A DNA stretch of 64,000 nucleotides from Amorphochlora amoebiformis (GCA_054601695.1 BAAHQB010000308.1:1-64000); one strand, 5' to 3'; positions 1 through 62,623 are shown, counted from the stretch's first letter. Notes: generated by a model from the letters alone, not told the origin. Program-made: numbers and translations.

Positions 1-308
1 CTAACTCCTTATGCTTGGTCTCCTTATATAGGGTTGATAATCTCAATATTCATAACCCTGGAGACTGTTTCCTTGATACTTTGACATGGTTGCCGAGATG
101 GCTATATATATAGTCTGGGCGTAACCCTAATCCTAAGTTACGCAGCCCCATCCATAAATAGATGATCTCGTATAACACACATGGGTGTGCAACCCCCTAA
201 GCAACCACCCGGAGGCCCCCATGGGGCTCCATTGACCATAATGGCGCCATAAGGCAGAAGTGAGTAGGCTGTGGGTCGGACCCCACGGCGAAAACTTTTG
301 TCGCTGAG

Positions 309-390
309 AGTGCCATATGGACAAGTGGTCAGTCCGTTAGCTTTGAGTCTGGGGATCGTGGGTTCGATTCCCAAAAATGTCAAAAATTTT
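309..390 (+). pseudogene. tRNA-Gln(UUG)-like pol III cassette in each 444-bp unit
   Basis: In unit 1 an A-box-like TGGACAAGTGG (318-328) precedes an exact B box GGTTCGATTCC (361-371), and a TTTT run (387-390) could end RNA polymerase III transcription. The D stem GGAC/GTCC and the CTTTGA anticodon loop resemble tRNA-Gln with anticodon UUG. The anticodon stem and acceptor stem pair poorly, so this looks like a degenerate tRNA or the head of a tRNA-derived SINE rather than a working tRNA. The same cassette recurs with its B box at 805, 1249, 1693, 2137, 2581, 3025, 3469, 3637, 3968 and 4412, giving eleven copies. Confidence 0.7.
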
Positions 391-3300
391 CAATTTATCG
401 AAATCTTGAAAAATCTTGGAATAAAGGCCAGATACATTCAAAACCTAACTCCTTATGCTTGGTCTCCTTATATAGGGTTGATAATCTCAATATTCATAAC
501 CCTGGAGACTGTTTCCTTGATACTTTGACATGGTTGCCGAGATGGCTATATATATAGTCTGGGCGTAACCCTAATCCTAAGTTACGCAGCCCCATCCATA
601 AATAGATGATCTCGTATAACACACATGGGTGTGCAACCCCCTAAGCAACCACCCGGAGGCCCCCATGGGGCTCCATTGACCATAATGGCGCCATAAGGCA
701 GAAGTGAGTAGGCTGTGGGTCGGACCCCACGGCGAAAACTTTTGTCGCTGAGAGTGCCATATGGACAAGTGGTCAGTCCGTTAGCTTTGAGTCTGGGGAT
801 CGTGGGTTCGATTCCCAAAAATGTCAAAAATTTTCAATTTATCGAAATCTTGAAAAATCTTGGAATAAAGGCCAGATACATTCAAAACCTAACTCCTTAT
901 GCTTGGTCTCCTTATATAGGGTTGATAATCTCAATATTCATAACCCTGGAGACTGTTTCCTTGATACTTTGACATGGTTGCCGAGATGGCTATATATATA
1001 GTCTGGGCGTAACCCTAATCCTAAGTTACGCAGCCCCATCCATAAATAGATGATCTCGTATAACACACATGGGTGTGCAACCCCCTAAGCAACCACCCGG
1101 AGGCCCCCATGGGGCTCCATTGACCATAATGGCGCCATAAGGCAGAAGTGAGTAGGCTGTGGGTCGGACCCCACGGCGAAAACTTTTGTCGCTGAGAGTG
1201 CCATATGGACAAGTGGTCAGTCCGTTAGCTTTGAGTCTGGGGATCGTGGGTTCGATTCCCAAAAATGTCAAAAATTTTCAATTTATCGAAATCTTGAAAA
1301 ATCTTGGAATAAAGGCCAGATACATTCAAAACCTAACTCCTTATGCTTGGTCTCCTTATATAGGGTTGATAATCTCAATATTCATAACCCTGGAGACTGT
1401 TTCCTTGATACTTTGACATGGTTGCCGAGATGGCTATATATATAGTCTGGGCGTAACCCTAATCCTAAGTTACGCAGCCCCATCCATAAATAGATGATCT
1501 CGTATAACACACATGGGTGTGCAACCCCCTAAGCAACCACCCGGAGGCCCCCATGGGGCTCCATTGACCATAATGGCGCCATAAGGCAGAAGTGAGTAGG
1601 CTGTGGGTCGGACCCCACGGCGAAAACTTTTGTCGCTGAGAGTGCCATATGGACAAGTGGTCAGTCCGTTAGCTTTGAGTCTGGGGATCGTGGGTTCGAT
1701 TCCCAAAAATGTCAAAAATTTTCAATTTATCGAAATCTTGAAAAATCTTGGAATAAAGGCCAGATACATTCAAAACCTAACTCCTTATGCTTGGTCTCCT
1801 TATATAGGGTTGATAATCTCAATATTCATAACCCTGGAGACTGTTTCCTTGATACTTTGACATGGTTGCCGAGATGGCTATATATATAGTCTGGGCGTAA
1901 CCCTAATCCTAAGTTACGCAGCCCCATCCATAAATAGATGATCTCGTATAACACACATGGGTGTGCAACCCCCTAAGCAACCACCCGGAGGCCCCCATGG
2001 GGCTCCATTGACCATAATGGCGCCATAAGGCAGAAGTGAGTAGGCTGTGGGTCGGACCCCACGGCGAAAACTTTTGTCGCTGAGAGTGCCATATGGACAA
2101 GTGGTCAGTCCGTTAGCTTTGAGTCTGGGGATCGTGGGTTCGATTCCCAAAAATGTCAAAAATTTTCAATTTATCGAAATCTTGAAAAATCTTGGAATAA
2201 AGGCCAGATACATTCAAAACCTAACTCCTTATGCTTGGTCTCCTTATATAGGGTTGATAATCTCAATATTCATAACCCTGGAGACTGTTTCCTTGATACT
2301 TTGACATGGTTGCCGAGATGGCTATATATATAGTCTGGGCGTAACCCTAATCCTAAGTTACGCAGCCCCATCCATAAATAGATGATCTCGTATAACACAC
2401 ATGGGTGTGCAACCCCCTAAGCAACCACCCGGAGGCCCCCATGGGGCTCCATTGACCATAATGGCGCCATAAGGCAGAAGTGAGTAGGCTGTGGGTCGGA
2501 CCCCACGGCGAAAACTTTTGTCGCTGAGAGTGCCATATGGACAAGTGGTCAGTCCGTTAGCTTTGAGTCTGGGGATCGTGGGTTCGATTCCCAAAAATGT
2601 CAAAAATTTTCAATTTATCGAAATCTTGAAAAATCTTGGAATAAAGGCCAGATACATTCAAAACCTAACTCCTTATGCTTGGTCTCCTTATATAGGGTTG
2701 ATAATCTCAATATTCATAACCCTGGAGACTGTTTCCTTGATACTTTGACATGGTTGCCGAGATGGCTATATATATAGTCTGGGCGTAACCCTAATCCTAA
2801 GTTACGCAGCCCCATCCATAAATAGATGATCTCGTATAACACACATGGGTGTGCAACCCCCTAAGCAACCACCCGGAGGCCCCCATGGGGCTCCATTGAC
2901 CATAATGGCGCCATAAGGCAGAAGTGAGTAGGCTGTGGGTCGGACCCCACGGCGAAAACTTTTGTCGCTGAGAGTGCCATATGGACAAGTGGTCAGTCCG
3001 TTAGCTTTGAGTCTGGGGATCGTGGGTTCGATTCCCAAAAATGTCAAAAATTTTCAATTTATCGAAATCTTGAAAAATCTTGGAATAAAGGCCAGATACA
3101 TTCAAAACCTAACTCCTTATGCTTGGTCTCCTTATATAGGGTTGATAATCTCAATATTCATAACCCTGGAGACTGTTTCCTTGATACTTTGACATGGTTG
3201 CCGAGATGGCTATATATATAGTCTGGGCGTAACCCTAATCCTAAGTTACGCAGCCCCATCCATAAATAGATGATCTCGTATAACACACATGGGTGTGCAA

Positions 3301-3716
3301 CCCCCTAAGCAACCACCCGGAGGCCCCCATGGGGCTCCATTGACCATAATGGCGCCATAAGGCAGAAGTGAGTAGGCTGTGGGTCGGACCCCACGGCGAA
3401 AACTTTTGTCGCTGAGAGTGCCATATGGACAAGTGGTCAGTCCGTTAGCTTTGAGTCTGGGGATCGTGGGTTCGATTCCCAAAAATGTCAAAAATTTTCA
3501 ATTTATCGAAATCTTGAAAAATCTTGGAATAAAGGCCAGATACATTCAAAACCGGACCCCACGGCGAAAACTTTTGTCGCTGAGAGTGCCATATGGACAA
3601 GTGGTCAGTCCGTTAGCTTTGAGTCTGGGGATCGTGGGTTCGATTCCCAAAAATGTCAAAAATTTTCAATTTATCGAAATCTTGAAAAATCTTGGAATAA
3701 AGGCCAGATACATTCA

Positions 3717-3742
3717 AAACCCTAACCCTAACCCTAATCCTA
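3717..3742 (+). repeat. Short telomeric run (CCCTAA) inside the array
   Basis: Three CCCTAA-type repeats sit between the truncated 168-bp copy and the next unit. The orientation (CCCTAA on the + strand) is that of a left chromosome end. It marks a recombination or healing junction. Confidence 0.85.
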
Positions 3743-4493
3743 AGTTACGCAGCCCCATCCATAAATAGATGATCTCGTATAACACACATGGGTGTGCAAC
3801 CCCCTAAGCAACCACCCGGAGGCCCCCATGGGGCTCCATTGACCATAATGGCGCCATAAGGCAGAAGTGAGTAGGCTGTGGGTCGGACCCCACGGCGAAA
3901 ACTTTTGTCGCTGAGAGTGCCATATGGACAAGTGGTCAGTCCGTTAGCTTTGAGTCTGGGGATCGTGGGTTCGATTCCCAAAAATGTCAAAAATTTTCAA
4001 TTTATCGAAATCTTGAAAAATCTTGGAATAAAGGCCAGATACATTCAAAACCTAACTCCTTATGCTTGGTCTCCTTATATAGGGTTGATAATCTCAATAT
4101 TCATAACCCTGGAGACTGTTTCCTTGATACTTTGACATGGTTGCCGAGATGGCTATATATATAGTCTGGGCGTAACCCTAATCCTAAGTTACGCAGCCCC
4201 ATCCATAAATAGATGATCTCGTATAACACACATGGGTGTGCAACCCCCTAAGCAACCACCCGGAGGCCCCCATGGGGCTCCATTGACCATAATGGCGCCA
4301 TAAGGCAGAAGTGAGTAGGCTGTGGGTCGGACCCCACGGCGAAAACTTTTGTCGCTGAGAGTGCCATATGGACAAGTGGTCAGTCCGTTAGCTTTGAGTC
4401 TGGGGATCGTGGGTTCGATTCCCAAAAATGTCAAAAATTTTCAATTTATCGAAATCTTGAAAAATCTTGGAATAAAGGCCAGATACATTCAAA

Positions 4494-4533
4494 ACCTAAC
4501 CCTAACCCTTACCAGCAACCTAACCCTAACCCC
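4494..4533 (+). repeat. Telomeric CCCTAA runs at the inner edge of the array
   Basis: Two short CCCTAA runs flank CCTTACCAGCAA just after the last 444-bp unit. They form the boundary between the array and the next minisatellite. Confidence 0.85.
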
Positions 4534-4540
4534 CATTATG

Positions 4541-5420
4541 TGACATCATATCAACATTATGTGCCGTGCCATCATACCTACATATGCTAGATATGTGTCT
4601 AACCCATGTGCCGTGCCATCATACCTACATATGCTAGATATGTGTCTAACCCCCATTATTTGACATCATATCAACATTGTGTGCCGTGCCATCATACCCA
4701 CATATGCTAGATATGTGTCCTGTCATCATAGCCACATCATGACCCGTGTCGTCGTACCCACATTATGTGCCGTGTCATTATATCCACATTATGTGCCGTG
4801 TCATCACACCCACATTATGTGCCGTGTCATCATACCCACATCTTTGCTGTGTCATCATACCTCACATTATGTGCTGATGCTCACATCATGTGCCGTGTCG
4901 TCATATCCACATTATGTGCCGTATCGTCATACCCACATTATGTGCCATGTCGTCATACCCACATCATGTGCCGTGTCATCATACCCAAATTATGTGTAGT
5001 GTCATCATACCCACATCATGTGCCGTGTTGTCATACCCACATTATGTGCCATGTCAATGATGTCATCATACCCATACCCACATCATGTGCCGTGTCGTCA
5101 TACCCACATTATGTGCTGTGTCATCATACCCACATCATGTGCCGTGTCATCATACCCACATTATGTGCCGTGTCATCATACCTATATCATGTGCCGTGTC
5201 GTCATACCCACATTATGTGCCGTGTCGTCATACCCACATCATGTGCCGTGTCATCATACCCAATTATGTGCCGGGTCATCATACCCACATCATGTGCCGT
5301 GTCGTCATACCCACATTATGTGCCGTGTCATCATACCCACATCATGTGCCGTGTCGTCATACCCACATTATGTGCCGTTTCGTCATACCGACATTATGTG
5401 CCTTATCATCCTCTTTTTAC
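4541..5420 (+). repeat. 26-bp minisatellite
   Basis: The unit is about ATGTGCCGTGTCRTCATACC followed by CACATY. The period is 26 (for example 5292 to 5318). The first part (4541-4700) is a more diverged higher-order version. Because 26 is not a multiple of three, every frame cycles through the same Cys/His-rich peptide every 78 bp. The long open frames over it (up to 220 codons) are repeat artefacts. Confidence 0.95.
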
Positions 5421-5512
5421 GCAGTGAATTTGTAGTACGCCCATGTAGTTGCACTGTAGTTTTGGTATCCATGTAGTTGTAGTACCCCTCATGCATGAAA
5501 CTTGGTCTTCCA

Positions 5513-5654
5513 TCACTCAGAATCCAAACGGAATTCAATCGAACCTAATCCCGGACAACCATTTGCTACCACCGACATCCATCCGCTGGAATACCAACAT
5601 CTGGACTACCGTTTACTGACCACCATCTATCAAGCATACCGTTGCACTAACAAC

Positions 5655-5660
<6 letters not shown>
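5513..5660 (+). mobile_element. 3' fragment of a dispersed TA-flanked element
   Basis: It carries the marker strings TCCAAACGGA, CTGGACTACC and GCACTAACAA and runs straight into a (TA)n tract. The same order is seen at 18248-18322, 18769-18845 and 38960-39050. Only the element's end is present here. Confidence 0.6.
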
Positions 5661-5704
<44 letters not shown>

Positions 5705-5705
5705 G

Positions 5706-5799
<94 letters not shown>

Positions 5800-5933
5800 T
5801 ATATATATATACATATTTTATTTATATAATTAGTACCTCTTGTAGGCATATGACGGCTCCCTGATCGATCTAGCGATACTCGATTCGAACATTTACAAAT
5901 AATGTACAAATATGTACATGTATGTATGTATGG

Positions 5934-5976
<43 letters not shown>

Positions 5977-6023
5977 TATTAATACTTCTATATATTTTGT
6001 GTGTATATATATATAATATATAT

Positions 6024-6095
<72 letters not shown>

Positions 6096-6101
6096 ATATT
6101 G

Positions 6102-6146
<45 letters not shown>

Positions 6147-6318
6147 CATATATAGGTGAATCTATGTATATATATATTTATTATTTATTTATAATATATA
6201 TACTGTATAGCAGCGCGTTTATATTATATTATATATTATATATATATATATATAATATACAGACTTTGTACCTTCCAACATAAATTGAATATAGGCAGTA
6301 ATAGCCCTTTCAAGGATA

Positions 6319-6379
<61 letters not shown>

Positions 6380-6509
6380 ACATAATTATTATATATGAAC
6401 ATATTTCTTGATGTGTACATAACATAAAATACTATACAATATATATGTACTAATATGCATGTATACATACATACATACATACATACAAATAAAATAATAT
6501 ATATTATAT

Positions 6510-6569
<60 letters not shown>

Positions 6570-6658
6570 TATAGTATAACATAGATAATATATATGCGTA
6601 TGTTATATAATATTATGTTGCAGAGATAATATACAGATTAATACATTAAGTATTAAAT

Positions 6659-6704
<46 letters not shown>

Positions 6705-6745
6705 TAATATATATATATAATATGTGTGTGTGTCATGGTAATGGG
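5655..6745. repeat. TA-rich microsatellite block
   Basis: Long (TA)n tracts are broken by short AT-rich pieces and a few non-TA islands (5820-5900, 6200-6310, 6590-6650). I see no coding signal. Confidence 0.95.
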
Positions 6746-6846
6746 TTTGGGTTTAGGTAATCTCAAGGCTTAGAAGGGTTAGAAGGCGAGTTAGCGGTTT
6801 TGATATGGGCGCACTTAGTGCTAAGGGTCAGGTTGGGCTTTCTTCA

Positions 6847-6916
<70 letters not shown>

Positions 6917-6925
6917 ATATATGTA

Positions 6926-6963
<38 letters not shown>

Positions 6964-6970
6964 ATTAATA

Positions 6971-7017
<47 letters not shown>

Positions 7018-7290
7018 TTACATGCGCACACACACACACACGCGCGCACAAATTACTAATGTGTATACCATATAGATTTATATTACAAAATACACATTGC
7101 ATAATGACTTTTATCTTTATATTTCCGAAGCATATGACAAAATCTGTGGGGTTCAAAGCTTGTTGATCGTAATAGCCTGGGGGTGGTGTGTGGTGGTTAT
7201 ATGGTGATCCGGTCGGTGGTCTGACACAGTGTTGGTGCATACCTTGGACTTCCCGGAATACACTTGTAGAAAGCCAAGCAGGTTCTGTAG
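6746..7290. other. Spacer with TA tract, no clear gene
   Basis: It starts with a degenerate telomere-like GGGTTTGGGTTTAGG, then a (TA)n block at 6849-7020, then about 250 bases of mixed sequence. The minus-strand open frame at 7153-7545 (130 codons) has no family I recognise and overlaps a more exon-like piece on the + strand. Confidence 0.5.
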
Positions 7291-7365
7291 ATCGATCTCA
7301 ATATATCCGATAAGGACCTCAAGCGCTGCAAGCCTGCACCCGACGCTCAACTCCTGATGATGCGG
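7291..7365 (+). CDS. Candidate orphan exon
   Basis: This is a 25-codon open stretch between a TGTAG acceptor and a GTGAGA donor. The peptide is hydrophilic and includes SDKDLKRCKPAPD. It looks exon-like in composition, but I found no partner exon or protein family. A minus-strand frame crosses the same bases, so chance is a real alternative. Confidence 0.25.
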
Positions 7366-7953
7366 GTGAGAAACGCGGGAAATTGAAACGTCAGGACTCT
7401 TAGAGGGTAAAAGAATGTGTGCGCCAGTTTCGCGGGAACCTGAGACCGACCCCGCCTCGATTTCCCGCGCTCCCACCCGTGCGATGACCCGTGTGTTCAA
7501 ACCTCCCATATAATGGGGCCATATTTCCTCTATCTTGAAGACCACTCTTCGCTTTTGGTGGACAGTAGTACACTGGACAATTTAGGATCTATCCAAAATA
7601 AGAACCCTTGATGCAGCCCTTAGTAGCTGAGCGTATGATCAGTATCATGCAGCTGATTCATGCCCTGGAAAAATTGAAAAAGAAACAAGTTCCGTTGACT
7701 TCGATATTCTTTTCTTGAAGTCCGTCCTAAGGTAGCTCTATGATTCGGTAAGGTTGAGTCTCTATTCTTCTAATCGATAATGTGTGACAGCATCCCAGAT
7801 CACACAGTTAACCTTGTTTTTTTTAATTCTTTGGTATTGCAATGCATACAGATCAGTGATCAGTTTATTATCCTGGCCTACCACACTAAATTCATCCATC
7901 AGCACTGATTCAGCAGGCTACAACGCCAAGCTCCAGAATCCAATCTACCCAAT
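7366..7953. other. Upstream region of the vWA gene
   Basis: Mixed-composition sequence without long TA tracts. I see no convincing exon or recognisable promoter box. The start codon context at 7954 (CCAATATGAAG) follows a pyrimidine-mixed leader. Confidence 0.4.
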
Positions 7954-11112
<3,159 letters not shown>

Positions 11113-11289
11113 CCACATTCCAGATGACTTGAGCTTCGCCCAAGATTAAGCTGTAATTGTGCAACGCCTAAAACGCTTACAAAGTGTACTCATTTAAGAA
11201 ATATATGGACAATACTAGTTATTTCTCGCTTCCAAAGTTAAAAGATTGAACCAGTAATCAAAGCCATACATCATCAAAAATTCAAAATA

Positions 11290-11290
<1 letters not shown>
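11113..11290. other. 3' flank with a decayed copy of the last vWA exon
   Basis: About 10-40 bases past the stop codon, ATTCCAG then GAGCTTCGCCCAAGATTAAG echoes the real acceptor and start of exon 7 (11030-11060). It has an early stop and does not extend the gene. Confidence 0.5.
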
Positions 11291-12660
<1,370 letters not shown>

Positions 12661-12759
12661 CATTGCTCCATGAGTACTCGTTCAACTGGACACACACACA
12701 TACAAGTACAAATAAACACAATCATGAACAATTGTAAACACACCACACCCACACACGCA

Positions 12760-13039
<280 letters not shown>

Positions 13040-13230
13040 CATATCATATTAATATAAATAGCATGAGTACGCACGTCGGCATATGAATATGAATGGCATG
13101 AGAGGACGCACCTCGCTCAGTAGATCTCAATTCAGTATACTAACATACTCAACAACTAGATCTCCACTTACTACTACAGATCGATTCCCGAAACTGTTGG
13201 AAATCGTCTCATCCAGTGCTACGCTGTAAT
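13040..13230 (+). mobile_element. 5' fragment of the dispersed TA-flanked element
   Basis: The order GCATGAG, CGCTCAGTAGATCTCAATTCAG, then GGAAATCGTCTCATC matches the first part of the copy at 18481-18845 and directly follows a TA tract. It is diverged and lacks the 3' end. Confidence 0.45.
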
Positions 13231-13263
13231 AATGGCGCTCAGATGATAAAAAAACATCACGTG

Positions 13264-24257
<10,994 letters not shown>

Positions 24258-24868
24258 ACTTATCAACATACGGGGGGAAGGAAGAGACAAGAGTAATTTG
24301 ATAAATGAGGTCTTCGAGGCAGTTTTTGACCCTCTTTGAACTTCGGCTCGCAGAGTCGCAAACAAAAACACACATCCTAGCGTATATTCGCTCTTCCTAC
24401 TTTAAAAACCGAAACCAAGTAGTCCAGGCCTTCTAATCTAAATGTTTGAACGTGATGCCTGGGATATCTTTCTCGTGCTCGAAGCCCCCCCAGAACTTGG
24501 GACCCGCATAAATTCTTCATTTTTGAGTATGTGTATGGTTTGCATATGATTTTTGTTGTGAAATTTCTTCGTGATTGACAAGGGAAAGACGCACAGCTGC
24601 GGAAAGGATGATGATTTGATTCATGCTTCGCGTGCCTTTCAATTTTAAACCGAAGCGGAGAACGTAGGTCACCGTACTGTTGACGACCCCCGTTATTGAC
24701 TGTTGCTGACCGTCATTGACCGCTTCTGACGGGTACTGTCTCACTGGAATCGACACGTCGATTCTGTCCCACTTCACCGTGACACCCCCCCTTTCTCGAG
24801 AGTACGACCAGTGTAAGGCTGGCTTATCAACAGAGGAGACGATCATTCGTATTCTTAGAAGCATAAAT
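24258..24868. promoter_or_regulatory. Divergent spacer between P450 and PPT1
   Basis: About 0.6 kb without TA tracts between two diverging starts, so it probably holds both promoters. A pair of GTTGACGACC/GTTATTGACTGTTGCTGACC-like repeats lies at 24680-24730, upstream of PPT1. An ATAAATATGACAG context surrounds the PPT1 start. I cannot point to a certain TATA box. Confidence 0.45.
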
Positions 24869-29291
<4,423 letters not shown>

Positions 29292-29500
29292 ACAAAACAA
29301 TATCAACTTGGGATCCGGAGGAATCGTCCCCAACTTGTACAACTTCGCCTCACGGAACGATTCCCTTCGGATCCCAACTTCGACTTGGCGCCCCACACGT
29401 ACGGGACGATTCTCCTCGGATCCGCTATCATTGGACCAACCCGATTAGTAGCTACTGGATCAAACACTGGAGCCTGGATAATGGCCGGGCCATCGAACTA
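29292..29500 (+). promoter_or_regulatory. PPT1 3' flank with inverted and direct 20-bp repeats
   Basis: GGATCCGGAGGAATCGTCCC (29311-29330) pairs as an inverted repeat with GGGACGATTCTCCTCGGATC (29403-29422). A direct relative, GGAACGATTCCCTTCGGATC, lies between them at 29354-29373. In RNA this would fold into a long stem-loop just after the stop codon. A 3'-UTR or 3'-end-processing role is possible but unproven. Confidence 0.5.
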
Positions 29501-30144
29501 GGTGAAATGAGTGATTATGCATATCTAGATATGTTCATTAATCATCACTAGCTGGACTACTCGTGCATCACAGTACTTTAGATCTTAGACATTTGACTAG
29601 TATCTAGAGTATCATCTAAATTCTACTGTCAACTAGCCTAAGTTGACTCGGATCTGCATAGCATAGTTTTGTACTAGATCTCTAGATCTATACCGTCTAG
29701 ACCGTGGCATACACAGATGGTGTATATACGTACCCTAGGTACCAACCGCTAGTACCGTACAGTATCATCTGGCGGCTAGACTCTAGAGACTAGTTCATGA
29801 GCACACTCTCTAGACTCTACTAGCTCTAGACACTGGACTTGTGTAATACGGTATTAATACCTAGATACTACTAGTATTAATCACTAATTTTCCGACTTCT
29901 AGTCTTAAACTCAGTATTCTCTAGATTCTAGACAGTCCAGACAGTGTAAAATTATCTACTACATTCTAGACATTATTCTACTCTAGCTGGTCTAGAGACT
30001 ATTCACTCGGACTGAGTCGGATGTGTGTGTGTACTACTACTAGTAGTCGGATCAGTACTACATAAGTATCCGTAGTAGACTAGCTAGACTAGTAGAGTCT
30101 AGAGAGCCATGAATCCCATGATCTACTGGAAGTTGTAGGCTGGT
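29500..30144. other. CTAG-rich convergent intergenic spacer
   Basis: Dense in CTAG (CTAGAT, TCTAGA, CTAGACTAG), no TA tract, no gene. It lies between the 3' ends of PPT1 and HIBCH. Confidence 0.8.
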
Positions 30145-43047
<12,903 letters not shown>

Positions 43048-43311
43048 TTGGAGTAACGAGACTCTCGGAGACTTTCACGCGTTAGTCCCGGGTCAAAGGC
43101 TCCAATGACGGACACGTGTGTTTTCAGGAGAACCCGATATTTTATGAATTTTTATCTCAAACTCCTGCCGGTGTTGGGTGGAGCCCCGGAAATAACGGGG
43201 GTTCGGCTCTGGATTGGATTGGACTATCACCCGGACCGCAGACACACACCGTCCCAGACAACCTCTCCTTTCTCCGTGCTGTCGGCATTTGTTTGGTTTG
43301 TACCTGATTAC
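43048..43311. promoter_or_regulatory. Compact divergent promoter between HIBCH and NOC3
   Basis: Only 264 bases separate the two proposed start codons, with no TA tract. A CTCCTTTCTCC pyrimidine patch lies upstream of the NOC3 ATG. Both transcripts must start here, unless the HIBCH start is further downstream in its gene. Confidence 0.45.
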
Positions 43312-60873
<17,562 letters not shown>

Positions 60874-60996
60874 GTTGTAGACATGTATGTAAATTTGAGG
60901 TTACTGGAGAAATCATCTTCTTGTACATCATACTTTATTTACCTAAATGTATATGTATGTATATGTATATATATATTATATATATACTGCATTTAC

Positions 60997-61054
<58 letters not shown>

Positions 61055-61104
61055 CATCTAGATGTGTATACATATATGTATATATAGATATATTTCTAGA
61101 TATA

Positions 61105-61146
<42 letters not shown>

Positions 61147-61239
61147 TTACATATATATATATATATAAATTTATAACAATTAGATGTGTGTACTAGTACC
61201 AAAGTTTTTATCTCATAGTGATATGTGTATGTATGTGTA

Positions 61240-61306
<67 letters not shown>

Positions 61307-62623
61307 CATTGAATACTATCTATTACATATTTTACATATGGGGATCATGTACAGGTGTAACATGTGAATCATGTGATACATATATAGCTAGTACATAATA
61401 TTCATGTATAATATATGCACAAGTAGACCAGCCTAGCTACATATAATATTATCAAATACTATGATTAATGGTCCATATTCTAGTATCGACTAATATTGAC
61501 TAAGATTGTACTGGAATTGTACGGTATCATCATGAATATACGATCATTGGCGATGGTATTTACTACTGCATTGTCTAGATTGTGATGTCATTCTAGTCAC
61601 TAGCCGTCGTGTCTTGGGATACAATTGTACATGTACAAATTAATGACTCACTGTAGACTGTTACGTTTCATTCTGTTAATAATTCTGAACGTTTCTGAGG
61701 GTCTAGGATTGTCGCAGGCTATTTCTAGTACTTGATTCAAACTTTCAATCGTGCATGCATGGGCTGCGAAACGTTTCTGAGGTCTAGGAGGTGTCGCAAG
61801 CTACTTATTCAAAGTTTGAATCGTGCATGCTGAGGTCTAGGAGGTGTCGGCGTGTCGCAGGCTAATATTTGATTCCGAATTTGAATCGTTCATGCATGCC
61901 TCGCGGCCATGAAGCTTTACTTGACTCTGGCTAATTGATGACATACAATGGCATACATGTTTACAGTCCTTCTTTCGAAGAGCAAGGTGAAACTACTTGT
62001 ACGTGCGAACACCGCATCCTTCCTTTGGGGAACGACCAGCAGTCCCGCCATAACTGACCGAAGAATTTAAAGAATACTCCTGACAAAACTAGGAGAATCA
62101 CCCAAACTTCCATACCAGGTATTCTCCTGACAAACCAAACACGGGTATCGCATACCATGTCTCCCAACCCCTTCCCTCCCGAGAGGGTTCAACCGCTAAA
62201 TTTCCATAAACTTTTCTTTTCACCTTTGTTTTTTTTTTTTCCTTTGTTGGGAGTCGTGGTTGGAATTGCGTGTTTTTCCACCTTTCGGGTGGTGTCCCGC
62301 GTATTTTTGGTCGAAAACATCACAACAAAACACCCGCATACCCCCCGCGAGTTGCCCGTGCGAGTTACACGCAACACGTATGCAAGCACGTCAAAATCCA
62401 TAGCATCTTCCGACTGGTCGGTTTGCCTTGTGTCCGATCACAGGACGACATGGCGGAAACACTACACGCATATACGCACTCTAAATTTTGCATGTGGGGA
62501 CACCACACACGCATTCCATACGCTCAAATATATCTTTTCACACTTTCAAACATGTTTTCGCATAATTAAACGTATACTTTAGGTTTGATATTAGTGTGGT
62601 GTGTTCAAGGTTGATCTTTCAAG
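60874..62623. other. Spacer between NOC3 and the peroxiredoxin gene
   Basis: TA tracts (60960-61300), then CTAG-bearing mixed DNA (61380-61700), then three imperfect tandem copies of a roughly 70-bp unit with TTTCTGAGGTCTAGGAGGTG and AATCGTGCATGC (61680-61900). After that comes 700 bases of mixed DNA with a pair of TATTCTCCTGACAAA-type repeats (62075, 62118) and a T run at 62229. The last part must hold the peroxiredoxin promoter. I see no gene in it. Confidence 0.6.

Larger units (their letters stand above)
1..4495 (+). repeat. Subtelomeric 444-bp tandem repeat array
   Basis: Eight near-identical 444-bp units start at 1, 445, 889, 1333, 1777, 2221, 2665 and 3109. The array is broken at 3553 by a truncated copy (unit positions 277-444 only), followed by a short CCCTAA run, a unit resuming at about 3732, and a last full unit at 4052-4495. 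Each unit carries a tRNA-like segment and the telomere-like string CCCTAATCCTAA. The near-perfect identity points to recent amplification or gene conversion. The small open frames in each unit (63, 81 and 85 codons) repeat with the array, overlap on both strands and resemble no protein I know, so I do not call them genes. Confidence 0.97.

Noticed and set aside
271-528. Conserved 85-codon frame repeated in each 444-bp unit, with 81- and 63-codon frames on the other strand
   Set aside because: All three overlap, copy number follows the satellite, and the + strand frame runs through the tRNA-like cassette. Identity of the copies comes from array homogenisation and not from protein selection.
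4541-5420. CRISPR array
   Set aside because: Units are directly contiguous without unique spacers, no cas genes, and the DNA is eukaryotic.
4765-5427. 220-codon frame over the 26-bp minisatellite
   Set aside because: The same peptide appears in all frames with a 26-residue cycle, as expected when the repeat length is not a multiple of three.
24716-24868. Earlier in-frame start for PPT1
   Set aside because: It would place 51 polar residues before a clear signal peptide, which would block its use.
43105-43311. Extending the NOC3 start upstream in the open frame
   Set aside because: The upstream part has no family resemblance, and a methionine at 43312 starts the typical basic N-terminus.
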